From NCBI GenBank assembly GCA_021781455.1, contig JAJXWV010000047.1, positions 219,130 through 283,129 of the forward strand: DNA of 64,000 nt. Direction: 5' to 3'. This DNA is from Acidobacteriota bacterium (GTDB taxonomy: Bacteria; Acidobacteriota; Thermoanaerobaculia; Gp7-AA8). The translations under genes were made by a program, and so were the position numbers. Positions 1 through 8,694 of this stretch are shown here, piece by piece (positions within the stretch are counted from its first letter, which is position 1; the number at the start of each line of letters is the position of its first letter). The notes below the pieces were generated by a model, which saw only the letters and a program-made list of their open reading frames with translations, did no database searches and was not told the origin of the DNA.

Positions 1-1713
1 GCGGTGGCCACGCTGGCGCCGTCGATCTTCCCGCCGTCGTTCCGAACTGAGCACGGCATGCTTCCGCTCTACTTCGAGCCCGCTGCCGTCATCACCGCGC
101 TCGTGCTTCTCGGACAGGTGCTGGAGCTGCGCGCACGAGAGAAGACCTCGGGCGCGATCAAATCGCTGCTGCGCCTCGCGCCGAGCACTGCCCGGGTCGT
201 GCTGACCGACGGCAGCGAGCACGACATGCCCATGGCGCAAATCACTGCGGGCATGCGCCTCAGGGTTCGCCCCGGTGAGCGCGTCCCGGTGGACGGCTCG
301 ATCGACGCAGGCAGCATGTCTGTCGATGAGTCGATGATCACGGGCGAGCCGATGCCCGTCGAAAAAGGAGCCGGCGACAAGGTCACGGGCGGAACGGTCT
401 GCACGACCGGGAGCGCGATCATGCGCGCCGAGCGGGTCGGAGCGGACACGCTGCTCTCGCACATCGTGCGCATGGTGGCCGAGGCGCAGCGCAGCCGCGC
501 GCCGATCCAGAGACTGGCCGACGCGGTGGCGGGCTACTTCGTTCCGCTCGTGGTGCTCGTCTCGATCATCACGTTCATCGCCTGGGCAGTTTTCGGACCG
601 GAGCCGCGATTCGCGCATGCGCTGATCAACGCCGTGGCGGTGCTGATCATCGCCTGCCCCTGCGCGCTCGGCCTGGCCACACCGATGTCCGTCATGGTCG
701 CGACGGGCCGTGGGGCGACCGCGGGAGTGCTCGTCAAGAACGCCGAATCGCTGGAGACGCTGGCGAAAGTCGACACGCTCGTCATCGACAAGACCGGGAC
801 GCTGACGGAAGGCAAGCCGCGCCTCGTGGCCGTCGAGACGGCGAACGGGTTCGACGAGCGCGAAGTGCTCACGCTCGTAGCCTCGCTCGAGCGCGCCAGC
901 GAGCATCCGCTCGCCGCGGCGATCGTCGCCGGCGCCCTGCAGCAGAGCATCGCTCTGGCAAACGTTTCCGACGTGAAGACCATCGCCGGCCAGGGCGTCA
1001 GCGGGATCGTGAACGGCCGTCGTGTGGCCGTCGGCAACCCGGTGCTCGTCGGCGACCCCGGTGCATTGGCCGCCCGCGCTTCCGCGCAGCAGCAGGAAGG
1101 GAGCACGGTCGTCTTCGTACGCATCGATGCGCAGCTTGCCGCTCTCATCGCCGTTGCGGACCCCGTCAAAGAGTCGAGCGCGGAGGCCATTCGCTCGCTG
1201 CACGAGCGGGGAATCCGAGTGACGATGCTGACCGGCGACTCGCGGCGCACGGCGGAGGCCGTGGCCCGGAAGCTCGGCATCGACCAGATCGAGGCCGAGG
1301 TGCAGCCGGCGGACAAGGAAGCGGCCGTGAGGAAGCTTCAGGGCGAAGGGCACCGCGTGGCCATGGCCGGCGACGGGGTCAATGACGCGCCGGCGCTCTC
1401 GCGCGCCGACGTCGGCATCGCCATGGGAACCGGGACCGACATCGCCATCGAAAGCGCAGGAGTGACGCTGGTCAAAGGCGATCTGCGCGGCATCGCCCGA
1501 GCGCGCGCGCTCAGCGAAGCGATGATGCGGAACATCCGCCAGAATCTCTTCTTCGCCTTCATCTACAACCTCCTCGGCGTGCCGATCGCGGCCGGGGTGC
1601 TTTACCCCTTCTTCGGGATTCTGCTCAGCCCGATCATCGCCAGCGCGGCGATGACGTTCAGCAGCGTGACCGTGATCTCGAACGCGCTGCGGCTGCGAAG
1701 GGTGAGGCTGTAG
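1..1713 (+). CDS. copA: Copper/silver P1B-type ATPase, 5' end outside window
   Basis: This ATP-driven inner-membrane pump exports Cu(I) or Ag(I). The reading frame is open from base 1, so the N-terminal metal-binding domain and first membrane helices lie upstream of the window. Visible in order: a membrane helix ([14 protein letters not shown]), the actuator motif TGEPMPVEK, the metal-channel helix with CPC ([13 protein letters not shown]), the phosphorylation motif DKTGTLTEG, the P1B-specific SEHPLA histidine in the nucleotide domain, TGDS, and the hinge GDGVNDAP. The last two helices carry YN (FIYNLLG) and [15 protein letters not shown], the Cu(I)-type ligand pattern. No metal regulator or chaperone is visible downstream. 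The family is certain and Cu(I) specificity is inferred from the motifs. Confidence 0.93.
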   Translation, partial: AVATLAPSIFPPSFRTEHGMLPLYFEPAAVITALVLLGQVLELRAREKTSGAIKSLLRLAPSTARVVLTDGSEHDMPMAQITAGMRLRVRPGERVPVDGSIDAGSMSVDESMITGEPMPVEKGAGDKVTGGTVCTTGSAIMRAERVGADTLLSHIVRMVAEAQRSRAPIQRLADAVAGYFVPLVVLVSIITFIAWAVFGPEPRFAHALINAVAVLIIACPCALGLATPMSVMVATGRGATAGVLVKNAESLETLAKVDTLVIDKTGTLTEGKPRLVAVETANGFDEREVLTLVASLERASEHPLAAAIVAGALQQSIALANVSDVKTIAGQGVSGIVNGRRVAVGNPVLVGDPGALAARASAQQQEGSTVVFVRIDAQLAALIAVADPVKESSAEAIRSLHERGIRVTMLTGDSRRTAEAVARKLGIDQIEAEVQPADKEAAVRKLQGEGHRVAMAGDGVNDAPALSRADVGIAMGTGTDIAIESAGVTLVKGDLRGIARARALSEAMMRNIRQNLFFAFIYNLLGVPIAAGVLYPFFGILLSPIIASAAMTFSSVTVISNALRLRRVRL

Positions 1714-1718
1714 CGTCC

Positions 1719-2047
1719 GTCATCCCGAGCGTCAGCGAGGGATCTGGGGGGGTGGGGCAGCACGCTTTGCTCATTCAGCACGCCGCCCGCACACCCAGAT
1801 CCCTCGCTCACGCTTCCAAGAAACTTCCAGTGTTTATGCGGGCTCTGGCGTTCGTTGCCCTTCTCCCCGCCGCAGCGGGGAGAAGGTGCCGAAGGCAGAT
1901 GAGGGGTCTCCTTTTGAACCAGAACGAGACCCCTCACCCCGGCCCTCTCCCCGCTGCGGCGGGGAGAGGGGGAACGATCGAACGTTTCTTCTCTCCGGTG
2001 TCGCGTCTCCGGTGTCGCGCCTGCGCGATTCGAGTGCTCGGGATGAC
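1719..2047. repeat. Nested palindromic intergenic element
   Basis: The 366-base gap after the ATPase gene holds no gene. It is a set of nested inverted repeats. The outer ends read GTCATCCCGAGC (near 1719) and GCTCGGGATGAC (ending 2047). Next come AGCGAGGGATCTGGG and its complement CCCAGATCCCTCGCT (about 1734-1810). Inside lie two inverted copies of a CTCCCCGCCGCAGCGGGGAG hairpin (about 1862-1970) with GAGGGGTCTC/GAGACCCCTC between them. The layered symmetry is directly visible. The function is unknown. Confidence 0.8.
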
Positions 2048-2080
2048 AAGGAGGAGGACAAGGGCTGACAAGGTCAGGCC

Positions 2081-2704
2081 CTAACCGTCGTGTTCCGGGC
2101 CGGGCGGACTCTGCGCCGCATCCCACATCCGGATGTAGTCCTCGCGTACCGAAGGATCGAGGCCGTCGCCCAGATCACGCGGGAGTTGCAGGGCAATGAT
2201 CAGATCCTGAACGTCGGCGAGGTCGCGGAGACGGCGATGCTCGGCACTCAGTCCCGACGCGAGTTTCAGTTCGATGAGTTTGGGCAGGGCGATGACACGG
2301 ATACCTTCGCGTTCGATCGCGACGTCTTTGGGATCAGGGAAACTGACCGGTTTCGGCTTGCCATCACCAGGGAATTCGCCGGCCGTGATGAACTCGATGT
2401 CGATGCCGGTCTCTGTGTCCCGCAACTTCTTACGCGACCCCTCGAATGCCGGACGATAGCCACGACCGACGAGCCGCTCGTGAATTCGCGCCAGTCCTTC
2501 GCTGGTCGTCAGCAGATCAACATCGTTCGTAAAGCGGACGTAGCCGTGTGCCACCAGCGCCATACCGCCAATCAGAGCGTAATCGATCCCCTCCTCGGTT
2601 AGACGCCTGGCTACGCGGGCGATCGTCTGTTCGACAGCTTCGCGGCGTCGCGCAGCCTCCTTCAAGGTCCAGTCGAACGGAGCATCGCGAACGATCCAGG
2701 GCAC
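2081..2704 (-). CDS. Orphan nucleotidyltransferase, AbiEii/MNT-like
   Basis: A 207-residue protein of the polymerase-beta-like nucleotidyltransferase superfamily. The signature is GGMALVAHG (about 46-54) followed by NDVDLL with D61 and D63 as likely metal ligands, and a later conserved segment ALPKLIELKL typical of AbiEii-like proteins. The start is GTG at 2704 with a TAAAAT -10 box (2711-2716) six bases upstream and no Shine-Dalgarno, so the transcript is probably leaderless. AbiEii-type proteins usually act as toxins paired with an AbiEi antitoxin. No partner gene lies on either side: the 3' flank is the nested repeat and the 5' flank is the TonB receptor. It may therefore act alone or in another role such as tRNA or small-molecule nucleotidyl transfer. 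Confidence 0.8.
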   Translation of the reverse strand: MPWIVRDAPFDWTLKEAARRREAVEQTIARVARRLTEEGIDYALIGGMALVAHGYVRFTNDVDLLTTSEGLARIHERLVGRGYRPAFEGSRKKLRDTETGIDIEFITAGEFPGDGKPKPVSFPDPKDVAIEREGIRVIALPKLIELKLASGLSAEHRRLRDLADVQDLIIALQLPRDLGDGLDPSVREDYIRMWDAAQSPPGPEHDG

Positions 2705-2751
2705 GGCTTCATTTTACGCGCGGAACACGCATCGCTTCCGGTCCCGGTTTC

Positions 2752-4788
2752 TCAGAACCTCGTCGCGTACGAGAGCTCGAGGGCGCGAGCCGGCAGGCGG
2801 TAGTACTGCGCGTCGCCCAACTCGCTTTCGGCGATGGGCGGGCGGCTGTTGGTCAGGTTCCAGCCGTCGATCCGCAACGATCCGCGGCGCACGCCGTAAC
2901 CGATCCCGGCCGACAGCGTGACGTAGCCGCCGGCCAGCGCGGTGTTGCGCTTGTTGAGATAGCGCGATCCCGTGTAGGCGAGCTCGGCATGCGCGGTCGG
3001 TCCTGCCGCCGGCGAATAGAGCAGCCCGAATGCGGCCTGCTGCAGCGGCGACATCTCGAAGCGATTGCCGGCCAGCTGCTCGCCCTCGAGCACGTAATCG
3101 CGGAAGCGTGAGTCGTGGTACGCGTACGCGAGCTGTGCCGTCAGCGCGCCGGCGACGAGAGCGCGCAGCTCCGTCTCCGCACCGGTCACGCGGATCCTGC
3201 CGCTGTTCTGCAGCTGCGGCAGCCCGTTGACGGTCGCCGTGACGAGCAGGTTCGTCAGGTCGTTGCGGAACACCGACGACTCCCACTCCAGGCGTTTTCC
3301 GAGCTTCCCCTTCGCTCCGATCTCGTAGCTCTGTCCGGTTTCCGGCCGCAGGATGTCGGTCTCGGCATCGGGCCCGAAGTCGATCGCTGCCGGCTTGAAG
3401 GTGTTCCGGTAATTCGCGAACACTGCCACGGTTCGATCGCCGCGGGAGAGGAGCGACCAGGTGGCGCCCGCGCCGCCGCTGCCGCGGGTGGTGGAGCGCG
3501 ATGCGGAATCGGAACCGCCGGCGTCGGCGGTGTCGCGCCGCTCGGTTGTGTGGTTCAGGCGCGCGCCGAGGTCGATGCGCAACGCGGGCAGCGGGTTCCA
3601 CTCCGATTGAGCGTATAGGCCCGAGAAATTGCGGCGGGCGTGCAGAAACGTGTGCTCGTCGATCCAGGAGGCGTCGAACCGCGGCGCCACTCCGCCGAGC
3701 GGGACGAAGTAATCGAACAGCCCGCTGTCCGCTGTTCCGCTGCCGTAGAGATGGTCGACTCCCACGATCAGTCGTGCTGACCCTCCCAGCTGCTGCACGA
3801 CGTGCGAGTCGAAGTAGAGGTCGTTCACGTATCGCAGCTGGTCGTAGCCGGTGGCATTCGGCGTCTGGGCCGCGACGCCGGTGAGGAACCCGCGGATCGT
3901 GCCGAAGCGGCTGCGGGCAAAGGAAAGCGTCGTCGTCCACGGCAGGGGTGTCCTGGTTTCGAATCCGAGGACGCCCGCCAGTCGATCCTCGTCGATCTTC
4001 GAGCCTATTGGGTTTTCGTTCGAGTCGAGGCGCACCAGCGGAGTGAGCATCGTCCCGATGCGCGGCTGGGGACTGGACGGCGACTGCAGCACGCGCATGC
4101 CGTCGAGGTCGAAGCGCAGGGTCCCGCCGCCGATCGCCGCCGCCGAGCGATAGAACAGGTGGGTGCGATCGAAGCCGGAGCGGCCGTCGGCGAATCCGCG
4201 CCGGTCGTAGTCCGCGGTGATCGACTGCCGCAGCTCGGATTTCTGTGAGATCGGCACAGTGGCCGCCGCGCGGCCGCTCGAATAATTGCCGACGGCCAGG
4301 CGTGCGGATCCCGGCGCGCCTGCTTCGCGGTGGATGACGTGGATGACTCCGGTGAACGACGTGGCGCCGTACATCACCGGAGCGGCGCCGCGCAGCACCT
4401 CGATGCGATCGACATCGGTGAGATCGAGCGACGGAAGATCAGGATTGAACGCGCCGCCCCACGGCACGCCGTCGACGACGAGCAGGAAGGCGTCGACCTC
4501 GCGCAGCCCCCACATTTCCGGAACGCTTCCGGCCGGGCCTCCGTCGCCCCCGGGACTGATCGACACGCCGGCGGTCAGAGCGAGCGCCGAGGTAAGGTCA
4601 TTCGCTCCACGGGCGCGGATCTCGTCGCCATCGATGATCGTGATCGACTGTGGGACGATGGTCACGTCTTCCGCGATCTTGGTGGCAGTGACTTCGATGG
4701 TCTCGCGCTGCGGCGGCGGCGCGACAGTCTGGGCATCGAGAAGCGATGCAAGCGTGAGAGTGAGGAGTGAGAGGCAGGTGCGCTTCAA
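2752..4788 (-). CDS. TonB-dependent outer-membrane receptor
   Basis: A 678-residue outer-membrane receptor for high-affinity uptake of an unknown ligand. I place the start at TTG 4788 rather than an upstream ATG: it is preceded by GGAAGG about ten bases away and opens directly into a signal peptide (LKRTCLSLLTLTLASLLDAQ). The plug domain follows at about residues 35-150, with ETIEVTATK, QSITIIDGDEI, LVVDGVPWGG and DRIEVLRGAAPVMYG. The rest has the alternating pattern of a beta-barrel and ends in the aromatic ATRF typical of outer-membrane proteins. The sequence upstream of the TTG would encode an improbable N-terminus and overlaps a repeat. No TonB/ExbBD or metabolic genes are adjacent, so the substrate cannot be inferred. 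Confidence 0.88.
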   Translation of the reverse strand: MKRTCLSLLTLTLASLLDAQTVAPPPQRETIEVTATKIAEDVTIVPQSITIIDGDEIRARGANDLTSALALTAGVSISPGGDGGPAGSVPEMWGLREVDAFLLVVDGVPWGGAFNPDLPSLDLTDVDRIEVLRGAAPVMYGATSFTGVIHVIHREAGAPGSARLAVGNYSSGRAAATVPISQKSELRQSITADYDRRGFADGRSGFDRTHLFYRSAAAIGGGTLRFDLDGMRVLQSPSSPQPRIGTMLTPLVRLDSNENPIGSKIDEDRLAGVLGFETRTPLPWTTTLSFARSRFGTIRGFLTGVAAQTPNATGYDQLRYVNDLYFDSHVVQQLGGSARLIVGVDHLYGSGTADSGLFDYFVPLGGVAPRFDASWIDEHTFLHARRNFSGLYAQSEWNPLPALRIDLGARLNHTTERRDTADAGGSDSASRSTTRGSGGAGATWSLLSRGDRTVAVFANYRNTFKPAAIDFGPDAETDILRPETGQSYEIGAKGKLGKRLEWESSVFRNDLTNLLVTATVNGLPQLQNSGRIRVTGAETELRALVAGALTAQLAYAYHDSRFRDYVLEGEQLAGNRFEMSPLQQAAFGLLYSPAAGPTAHAELAYTGSRYLNKRNTALAGGYVTLSAGIGYGVRRGSLRIDGWNLTNSRPPIAESELGDAQYYRLPARALELSYATRF

Positions 4789-4825
4789 AAGAGTGGCTTC
4801 CTTCCGGAGGGAATGTGCCGCAGAC

Positions 4826-4908
4826 GATTTGGGATCTGAGATTGATGATTTATGAACCGCAGCGGCCGTCTTCGGTTCACAAATCATCAATCACAATTCT
4901 AAAATCGA
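4826..4908. repeat. Inverted repeat upstream of the TonB receptor
   Basis: Left arm 4826-4858 and right arm 4876-4908 are imperfect inverted copies built round GATTGATGATTT..GAACC, with a loop of about 17 bases. It is followed by a TCTCTGTG/CCTCTGTG period-8 stretch to 4935. It lies between the receptor start and the 3' end of the next minus-strand gene. Confidence 0.7.
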
Positions 4909-4944
4909 ATCTGTGAATCTCTGTGCCTCTGTGGTGAATTGAAC

Positions 4945-5430
4945 TCACGCCGTGATCGCCAGCAGCTGCCGGTGCCAGGAGTCGCGCGCCGGACGTTCCC
5001 AGACGCCGCTGCGCAGGTCGTGCAAGCGCTGCGCGGTGACGTCGAAGACGATGGTGTCGGCGTTGCAGCCGTCGCGGAACTCGGAGCGGCTGCCCGAAGC
5101 GATCCTGCCGCTCTGGTCGCGGAAGAAGATTGCGTTCGGGTCGAGCATCGAGATGCCGAGCTGCTTCTCCAGCCCGCGCACCAGACCGAAGAGCTTGTCG
5201 ATCGAGCAGCCGGAGGTCTCGCTGGTTGCTTCCGCCGCGACGACGAGGAAGCGGCCCTCGCGCAGCTCGCGCCCGCAGACGACGGGCACGTTGTGCGCAG
5301 TCCACTGACCGAGAAAGGCATCGACGGTTTTCAGAAGGACGGCCGCGCCGCGCTCGTCGAGGGGCGGCGCGATGCCGAATACCCAGATCGCAGAATCGTC
5401 AGAGAGGCGGTCGAGCTCGACTATCGGCAT
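4945..5430 (-). CDS. Conserved hypothetical protein, 161 residues
   Basis: I do not recognise the family with certainty. The protein is soluble, with no signal peptide or membrane segment. It has an N-terminal beta-rich part (MPIVELDRLSDDSAIWVFGI), a helix (LLKTVDAFLGQWTAHNVPV), a conserved-looking segment GRFLVVAAEATSETSGCSID containing a cysteine, and a C-terminal part with IFFRDQSGRI and FDVTAQRLHDLRSGVW. The start is placed at ATG 5430. An in-frame ATG at 5511 would overlap the divergent terB-like gene and gives an N-terminus unlike the rest. Similar short proteins exist in other phyla, sometimes mislabelled as ABC ATPases, but no Walker motif is present here. Confidence 0.7.
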   Translation of the reverse strand: MPIVELDRLSDDSAIWVFGIAPPLDERGAAVLLKTVDAFLGQWTAHNVPVVCGRELREGRFLVVAAEATSETSGCSIDKLFGLVRGLEKQLGISMLDPNAIFFRDQSGRIASGSRSEFRDGCNADTIVFDVTAQRLHDLRSGVWERPARDSWHRQLLAITA

Positions 5431-5484
5431 GATGACAACTCTCAACGGATACGAAGGCCGTTCGAATTTCAGTACACTCGCCAG

Positions 5485-5952
5485 GTGAGCATCTCCAGTC
5501 TGATCGATCATTTCAAGCGCGGATTGTCGTCGCCCGAGGCGTCACGGCCACAGCACGATCCGGTGCGCCTGGCCACGGCCGCGGTCCTGCTCGAGATCGC
5601 CAACGCGGACGGCGAGTTCAAGGCCGCCGAGGACGGCGACATCGTCGGCTACCTGAAACGCGCCTTCGATCTCGATGCGGAATCGGCCCGCCAGCTGATG
5701 GGCGCGGCCGAAGAGATCCGCAGGCGGACCATCGACTACTTCGCCATCACCAACTACCTGCGCAAGAACTCTTCGCTGGCCGACCGCATCGAGATCGTCA
5801 AGGCCATGTGGCGCATCGTCTACGCCGACGGCCGCCTCAGCGACAACGAGAACTATCTCGTCCGCAAGCTCGCCGACCTCCTCGGACTCGAGCACCACGT
5901 CATGATCGAGGCCAAGGTGGATGTGCTGCGGGAGCTGGGCAGAGAGGTGTGA
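5485..5952 (+). CDS. TerB-like tellurite-resistance/stress protein
   Basis: A 155-residue, mostly helical cytoplasmic protein of the TerB superfamily, whose members coordinate metals and join stress-response membrane complexes. Two acidic motifs of the family are visible: EIANADGEF near residue 37 and VYADGRLSDNE near residue 115, each followed by an amphipathic helix. The start is GTG 5485 with a TACACT -10 box (5473-5478) six bases upstream and no Shine-Dalgarno. The frame stays open far upstream, but that sequence is antisense to the divergent neighbour. No other ter genes are adjacent, so a general stress role is more likely than tellurite resistance. Confidence 0.83.
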   Translation: MSISSLIDHFKRGLSSPEASRPQHDPVRLATAAVLLEIANADGEFKAAEDGDIVGYLKRAFDLDAESARQLMGAAEEIRRRTIDYFAITNYLRKNSSLADRIEIVKAMWRIVYADGRLSDNENYLVRKLADLLGLEHHVMIEAKVDVLRELGREV

Positions 5953-5956
5953 AGCG

Positions 5957-6045
5957 AATTGAAAATTGAGAATTGAAAATTGAAAAGCCGACCCGGGCGT
6001 CTCCCGGTTTTCAATTTTCAATTTTCAATTTTCAATTTTCAATTT
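5957..6045. repeat. ATTGAAA heptad inverted repeat
   Basis: Left arm 5957-5986 is tandem ATTGAAA/ATTGAGA units. The right arm 6007-6045 is tandem TTTCAAT units, its reverse complement, with a 20-base GC-rich loop. It starts four bases after the terB-like stop codon and ends 24 bases before the YpdA -10 box. Confidence 0.9.
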
Positions 6046-6084
6046 CAGCCCCAGCGCTCGCAGGAGCGATAGACTCGCCCGGTC

Positions 6085-7137
6085 ATGGCCGAGCACTTTC
6101 ACGTCGCCATCATCGGAGCGGGCCCCATCGGCATCGAGCTGGCCGTAGCCCTCAAGAACGCCGGCATCGATTATGTGCAGATCGACGCCGGACAGATCGG
6201 CACCACCATCTCCTGGTATCCGCCGGAGATGATCTTCCACTCCAGCGCCGACCGCCTCTCGCTGGCCGGCGTTCCCATCCAGGTACCGAATCAACAGAAG
6301 CTGACCCGCGAGGAGTACCTCGCCTACCTCCGCTCGCTGGTGCTGCAGTTCAACCTCAAGGTGCGGACCTACGAGAAAGTCGTCGACGCCACGCGCCTGC
6401 CCAACGGCACGTTCGAGCTCCGTACGACGAGCATGGCCGGCGAGAGGCGCTACCACGTGGACATCGTCGTCCTCGCCATCGGAGCCTTTCACGCGCCGCG
6501 CATGCTCGACATCCCCGGTGAGGACCTTCCGCACGTCAGCCACTACTTCGGCGACCCGCACGCCTATTTTCAGAAGAACCTTCTGATCGTCGGCGGCCGG
6601 AACTCTTCCGTGGAAACCGCCGTCCGCTGCCAGCGTGCCGGCGCGAACGTCACCATCAGTTACCGCCGCGCGGACTTCGACCCGAACGTCGTCAAGTTCT
6701 GGCTGCTGCCGGAGATCCGTTCGATGATCCGCGACCAGCGGGTGCGCTTTCTCCCCCGCACCGTGGCCGTGGAGATCCGCCGCGGCTCGGTCCTGCTCGC
6801 CCCGACCGACGAATCGGGCGCGCTCATCCCCGATTCCCCGCTCCAGGAGGTCGATGCCGACTTCGTCCTGCTGATGACCGGCTACCGTCAGGACGCGACG
6901 CTGTTCGAGATGTTCGGCGTGCAGTTGCACGGCCAGGACTGCCAGCCCACCTACGATGCCACGACCATGGAGACCAATGCTCCCGGCGTCTTCGTGGCCG
7001 GAACTGCGGTGGCAGGAACGCCTCCGCGCAAGGTCACCGTCATCGTCGAGACCTGCCACGTCCACATCCCGCGCATCGTCGGCGCGATCACCGGCCAGCG
7101 CGTGGCAGGGCTTGCCCCCGGACGCGAAGACGACTGA
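6085..7137 (+). CDS. ypdA: YpdA-type FAD/NAD(P) disulfide reductase
   Basis: A 350-residue flavoprotein of the YpdA family, the proposed NADPH-dependent bacillithiol-disulfide reductase of Firmicutes and other bacillithiol producers. An FAD dinucleotide-binding motif is at the N-terminus (VAIIGAGPIGIELA, about 8-21). The family segment TTISWYPPEMIFHSSADRLS follows, then a second NAD(P)-binding motif (LLIVGGRNSSVETAV, about 168-182), FLLMTGYRQD-like sequence near 265 and a final FVAGT motif. There is no thioredoxin-reductase CxxC pair, as expected for YpdA. A TAGACT -10 box (6070-6075) sits nine bases before the ATG. The gene implies bacillithiol in this organism, but no bshA/B/C gene is in the window. 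Confidence 0.85.
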   Translation: MAEHFHVAIIGAGPIGIELAVALKNAGIDYVQIDAGQIGTTISWYPPEMIFHSSADRLSLAGVPIQVPNQQKLTREEYLAYLRSLVLQFNLKVRTYEKVVDATRLPNGTFELRTTSMAGERRYHVDIVVLAIGAFHAPRMLDIPGEDLPHVSHYFGDPHAYFQKNLLIVGGRNSSVETAVRCQRAGANVTISYRRADFDPNVVKFWLLPEIRSMIRDQRVRFLPRTVAVEIRRGSVLLAPTDESGALIPDSPLQEVDADFVLLMTGYRQDATLFEMFGVQLHGQDCQPTYDATTMETNAPGVFVAGTAVAGTPPRKVTVIVETCHVHIPRIVGAITGQRVAGLAPGREDD

Positions 7138-7139
7138 TC

Positions 7140-8216
7140 TCAAATCCGTTTCTGCGTCAGCAGCGCGAAGCCGATCATCTTGTACAGCAGGCGCGCACCG
7201 ACGTTGGCGTCCCACTCGGATGCGCCGGGTGAGACTTCGCAGAGGTCGAGGCCGACGATGCGCTTGCCGCGGCGCAGCAGCGCGCGCAGCAGGCCGATGG
7301 CCTCGTTCCATGAAAGCCCGCCCGGCACCGGCGTTCCCGTTCCGGGGCAGAGCGTAGGATCGAGGCCGTCGATGTCCCACGAGAGATAGACGTTCTCCGG
7401 CAGGTGACCGGCGATCTCGTCGGCGATCTGGCCGAACGGAACGCCCGCATCCTTGCGCGCGGCGAGGTCGGCATCGAAGAAGGTGACGATGCGTCCCGCC
7501 GACTCGGCGATCATGGCGTTCTCGGCCACGCCGAGGTCGCGCACGCCGACCTGCACGAGCCCTCCCACCTGCGGGATCCGGGTCATCACGTTGTGAAAGA
7601 TCGAGGCGTGCGACCAGGTGAACCCTTCGAACGAGCAGCGAAGATCCGCGTGGGCGTCGAGGTGGAGGATGCCCAGGCCGGGAAAGCGCTCGGCGTAGGC
7701 GCGGATGGCGCCGAAGGGGACAGAATGGTCGCCGCCCAGCGTCACGGCCATCTTTCCTTCGTCGAGAAGCCTGGCCGTCGTCTCGTAGATCCAGGAGTTG
7801 AGACGATCGCCGAAGTCGTTGACCTTCGCAGCGGCGGCCCGTGTTTCGCGGTCGACCGGGCCGCCTCGGGCGATCACGATTCGCGCCAGGCGCTTCGCTT
7901 CGAGGTTCCAGCGCGCCACCCTCATCGGCATGTCGAGCATGGCGATGCCGGCGGCATACGGGCGGCCGGTCTCACGATCGAAAAGGTCGACCTGCCGCGA
8001 TGCCTCGAGCACGGCCCTCGGCCCTTTCGACGCTCCCGCGCCGTAGGAGGTCGTGGCCTCGAAGGGAACCGGGACGATCACCACGGCCGATTCGGCGACG
8101 GTGAAAGGAAGCCCGTAAATGCCGGACGACGAGCCCGCCGCGGCGTCGGGGTCGAAATCGAGGTTACGCGGTTGCGCGGTTGCGCGGTTCCGCGGTGCGG
8201 CTGATTGCCTCTTCAT
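7140..8216 (-). CDS. Ureohydrolase family protein (agmatinase/arginase-like)
   Basis: A binuclear Mn-dependent ureohydrolase of about 358 residues, hydrolysing a guanidino substrate to urea and an amine. All metal-ligand motifs are visible: GGDHSVPFG, LHLDAHADLR and SWDIDGLDP. The family opening VIVPVPFEATTSYGAGASKGP is also present. It converges with ypdA with a 2-base gap. The N-terminus is uncertain: the chosen ATG 8216 makes residues 2-19 (QPRN and RATA words) translation of the period-8 repeat 8161-8254. The conserved protein begins only at FDPDAAAG. Substrate (agmatine, arginine, formiminoglutamate or other) cannot be decided from sequence alone. Confidence 0.87.
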   Translation of the reverse strand: MKRQSAAPRNRATAQPRNLDFDPDAAAGSSSGIYGLPFTVAESAVVIVPVPFEATTSYGAGASKGPRAVLEASRQVDLFDRETGRPYAAGIAMLDMPMRVARWNLEAKRLARIVIARGGPVDRETRAAAAKVNDFGDRLNSWIYETTARLLDEGKMAVTLGGDHSVPFGAIRAYAERFPGLGILHLDAHADLRCSFEGFTWSHASIFHNVMTRIPQVGGLVQVGVRDLGVAENAMIAESAGRIVTFFDADLAARKDAGVPFGQIADEIAGHLPENVYLSWDIDGLDPTLCPGTGTPVPGGLSWNEAIGLLRALLRRGKRIVGLDLCEVSPGASEWDANVGARLLYKMIGFALLTQKRI

Positions 8217-8254
8217 CTTTCGAATTGTGCCACTGCGCAACCGCGAAACCGTCA
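8161..8254. repeat. CGGTTGCG period-8 inverted repeat
   Basis: Left arm 8161-8200 is tandem GCGGTTGC words. The right arm 8228-8254 is the reverse-complement type (GCGCAACCGCGAAACCG). The left arm is read as the N-terminus of the ureohydrolase. The right arm contains the stop codon of the next minus-strand gene (8252-8254). Confidence 0.85.
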
Positions 8255-8545
8255 ATCCAGATCCATCGGATTGAACGGCTTCTTATCCGGATCCTTGTCG
8301 GCACGCTGCATCGCTTCCTTGAACTTCTCCTCGAGGATGCGGGCCCGATCCTTCTGGGCTTCCATCTGCCTGTCGAAGTGTTTCTGGGCCTCGGTTTTCT
8401 CGGCGCCGAGATTCGAGACCATCGCTTCGAGAGAAAGACCCGACTTCTTTTCCTTCTCCTTGTGCAGAAGGATCTCGCCGGAGAGGCGGTCGATCACGAT
8501 CGTCGCCTCGCAGCACGGACATGTGATCTCGAAGTTCTTGGACAT
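8252..8545 (-). CDS. Small CxCC zinc-ribbon-like protein
   Basis: A 97-residue soluble protein with an N-terminal CPCC motif (FEITCPCCEATIVIDRLSGE) that looks like half of a zinc ribbon, then a lysine/glutamate-rich coiled-coil segment (KHFDRQMEAQKDRARILEEK) and an acidic tail ending NPMDLD. I know of no assigned function. The next minus-strand gene is the ureohydrolase 36 bases downstream, so the two could be cotranscribed despite the repeat between them. Possible roles include a small regulator or a metal-binding adaptor. Confidence 0.75.
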   Translation of the reverse strand: MSKNFEITCPCCEATIVIDRLSGEILLHKEKEKKSGLSLEAMVSNLGAEKTEAQKHFDRQMEAQKDRARILEEKFKEAMQRADKDPDKKPFNPMDLD

Positions 8546-8557
8546 GAAGGGATTTTA

Positions 8558-8694
8558 GTCCTGAGTCCTGAGTCCTGAGTGCTCAGTAGGGACGCGCAGC
8601 AGCGCGTCCGCAGCTTTCGTCGTTGCGCCCCACCAGAGTTGCGGACGCGCTGCTGCGCGTCCCTACGGCCACTCAGAACTCAGGACTCAGGACT
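8558..8694. repeat. Nested palindrome: CTGAGTC heptads around a GC-rich inverted repeat
   Basis: Outer arms are tandem GTCCTGA (8558-8586) and their complement ACTCAGG (8671-8694). The inner arms are GTAGGGACGCGCAGCAGCGC and its reverse complement, with GCGTCCGCA further in (8586-8667). The stop codon of the PLP lyase (8687-8689) lies inside the right outer arm. Confidence 0.88.

Noticed and set aside
4939..5484. A 182-residue N-terminal extension of the terB-like protein
   Set aside because: That sequence is antisense to the gene at 4945-5430, and a leaderless -10 box and GTG lie at the start of the TerB domain.
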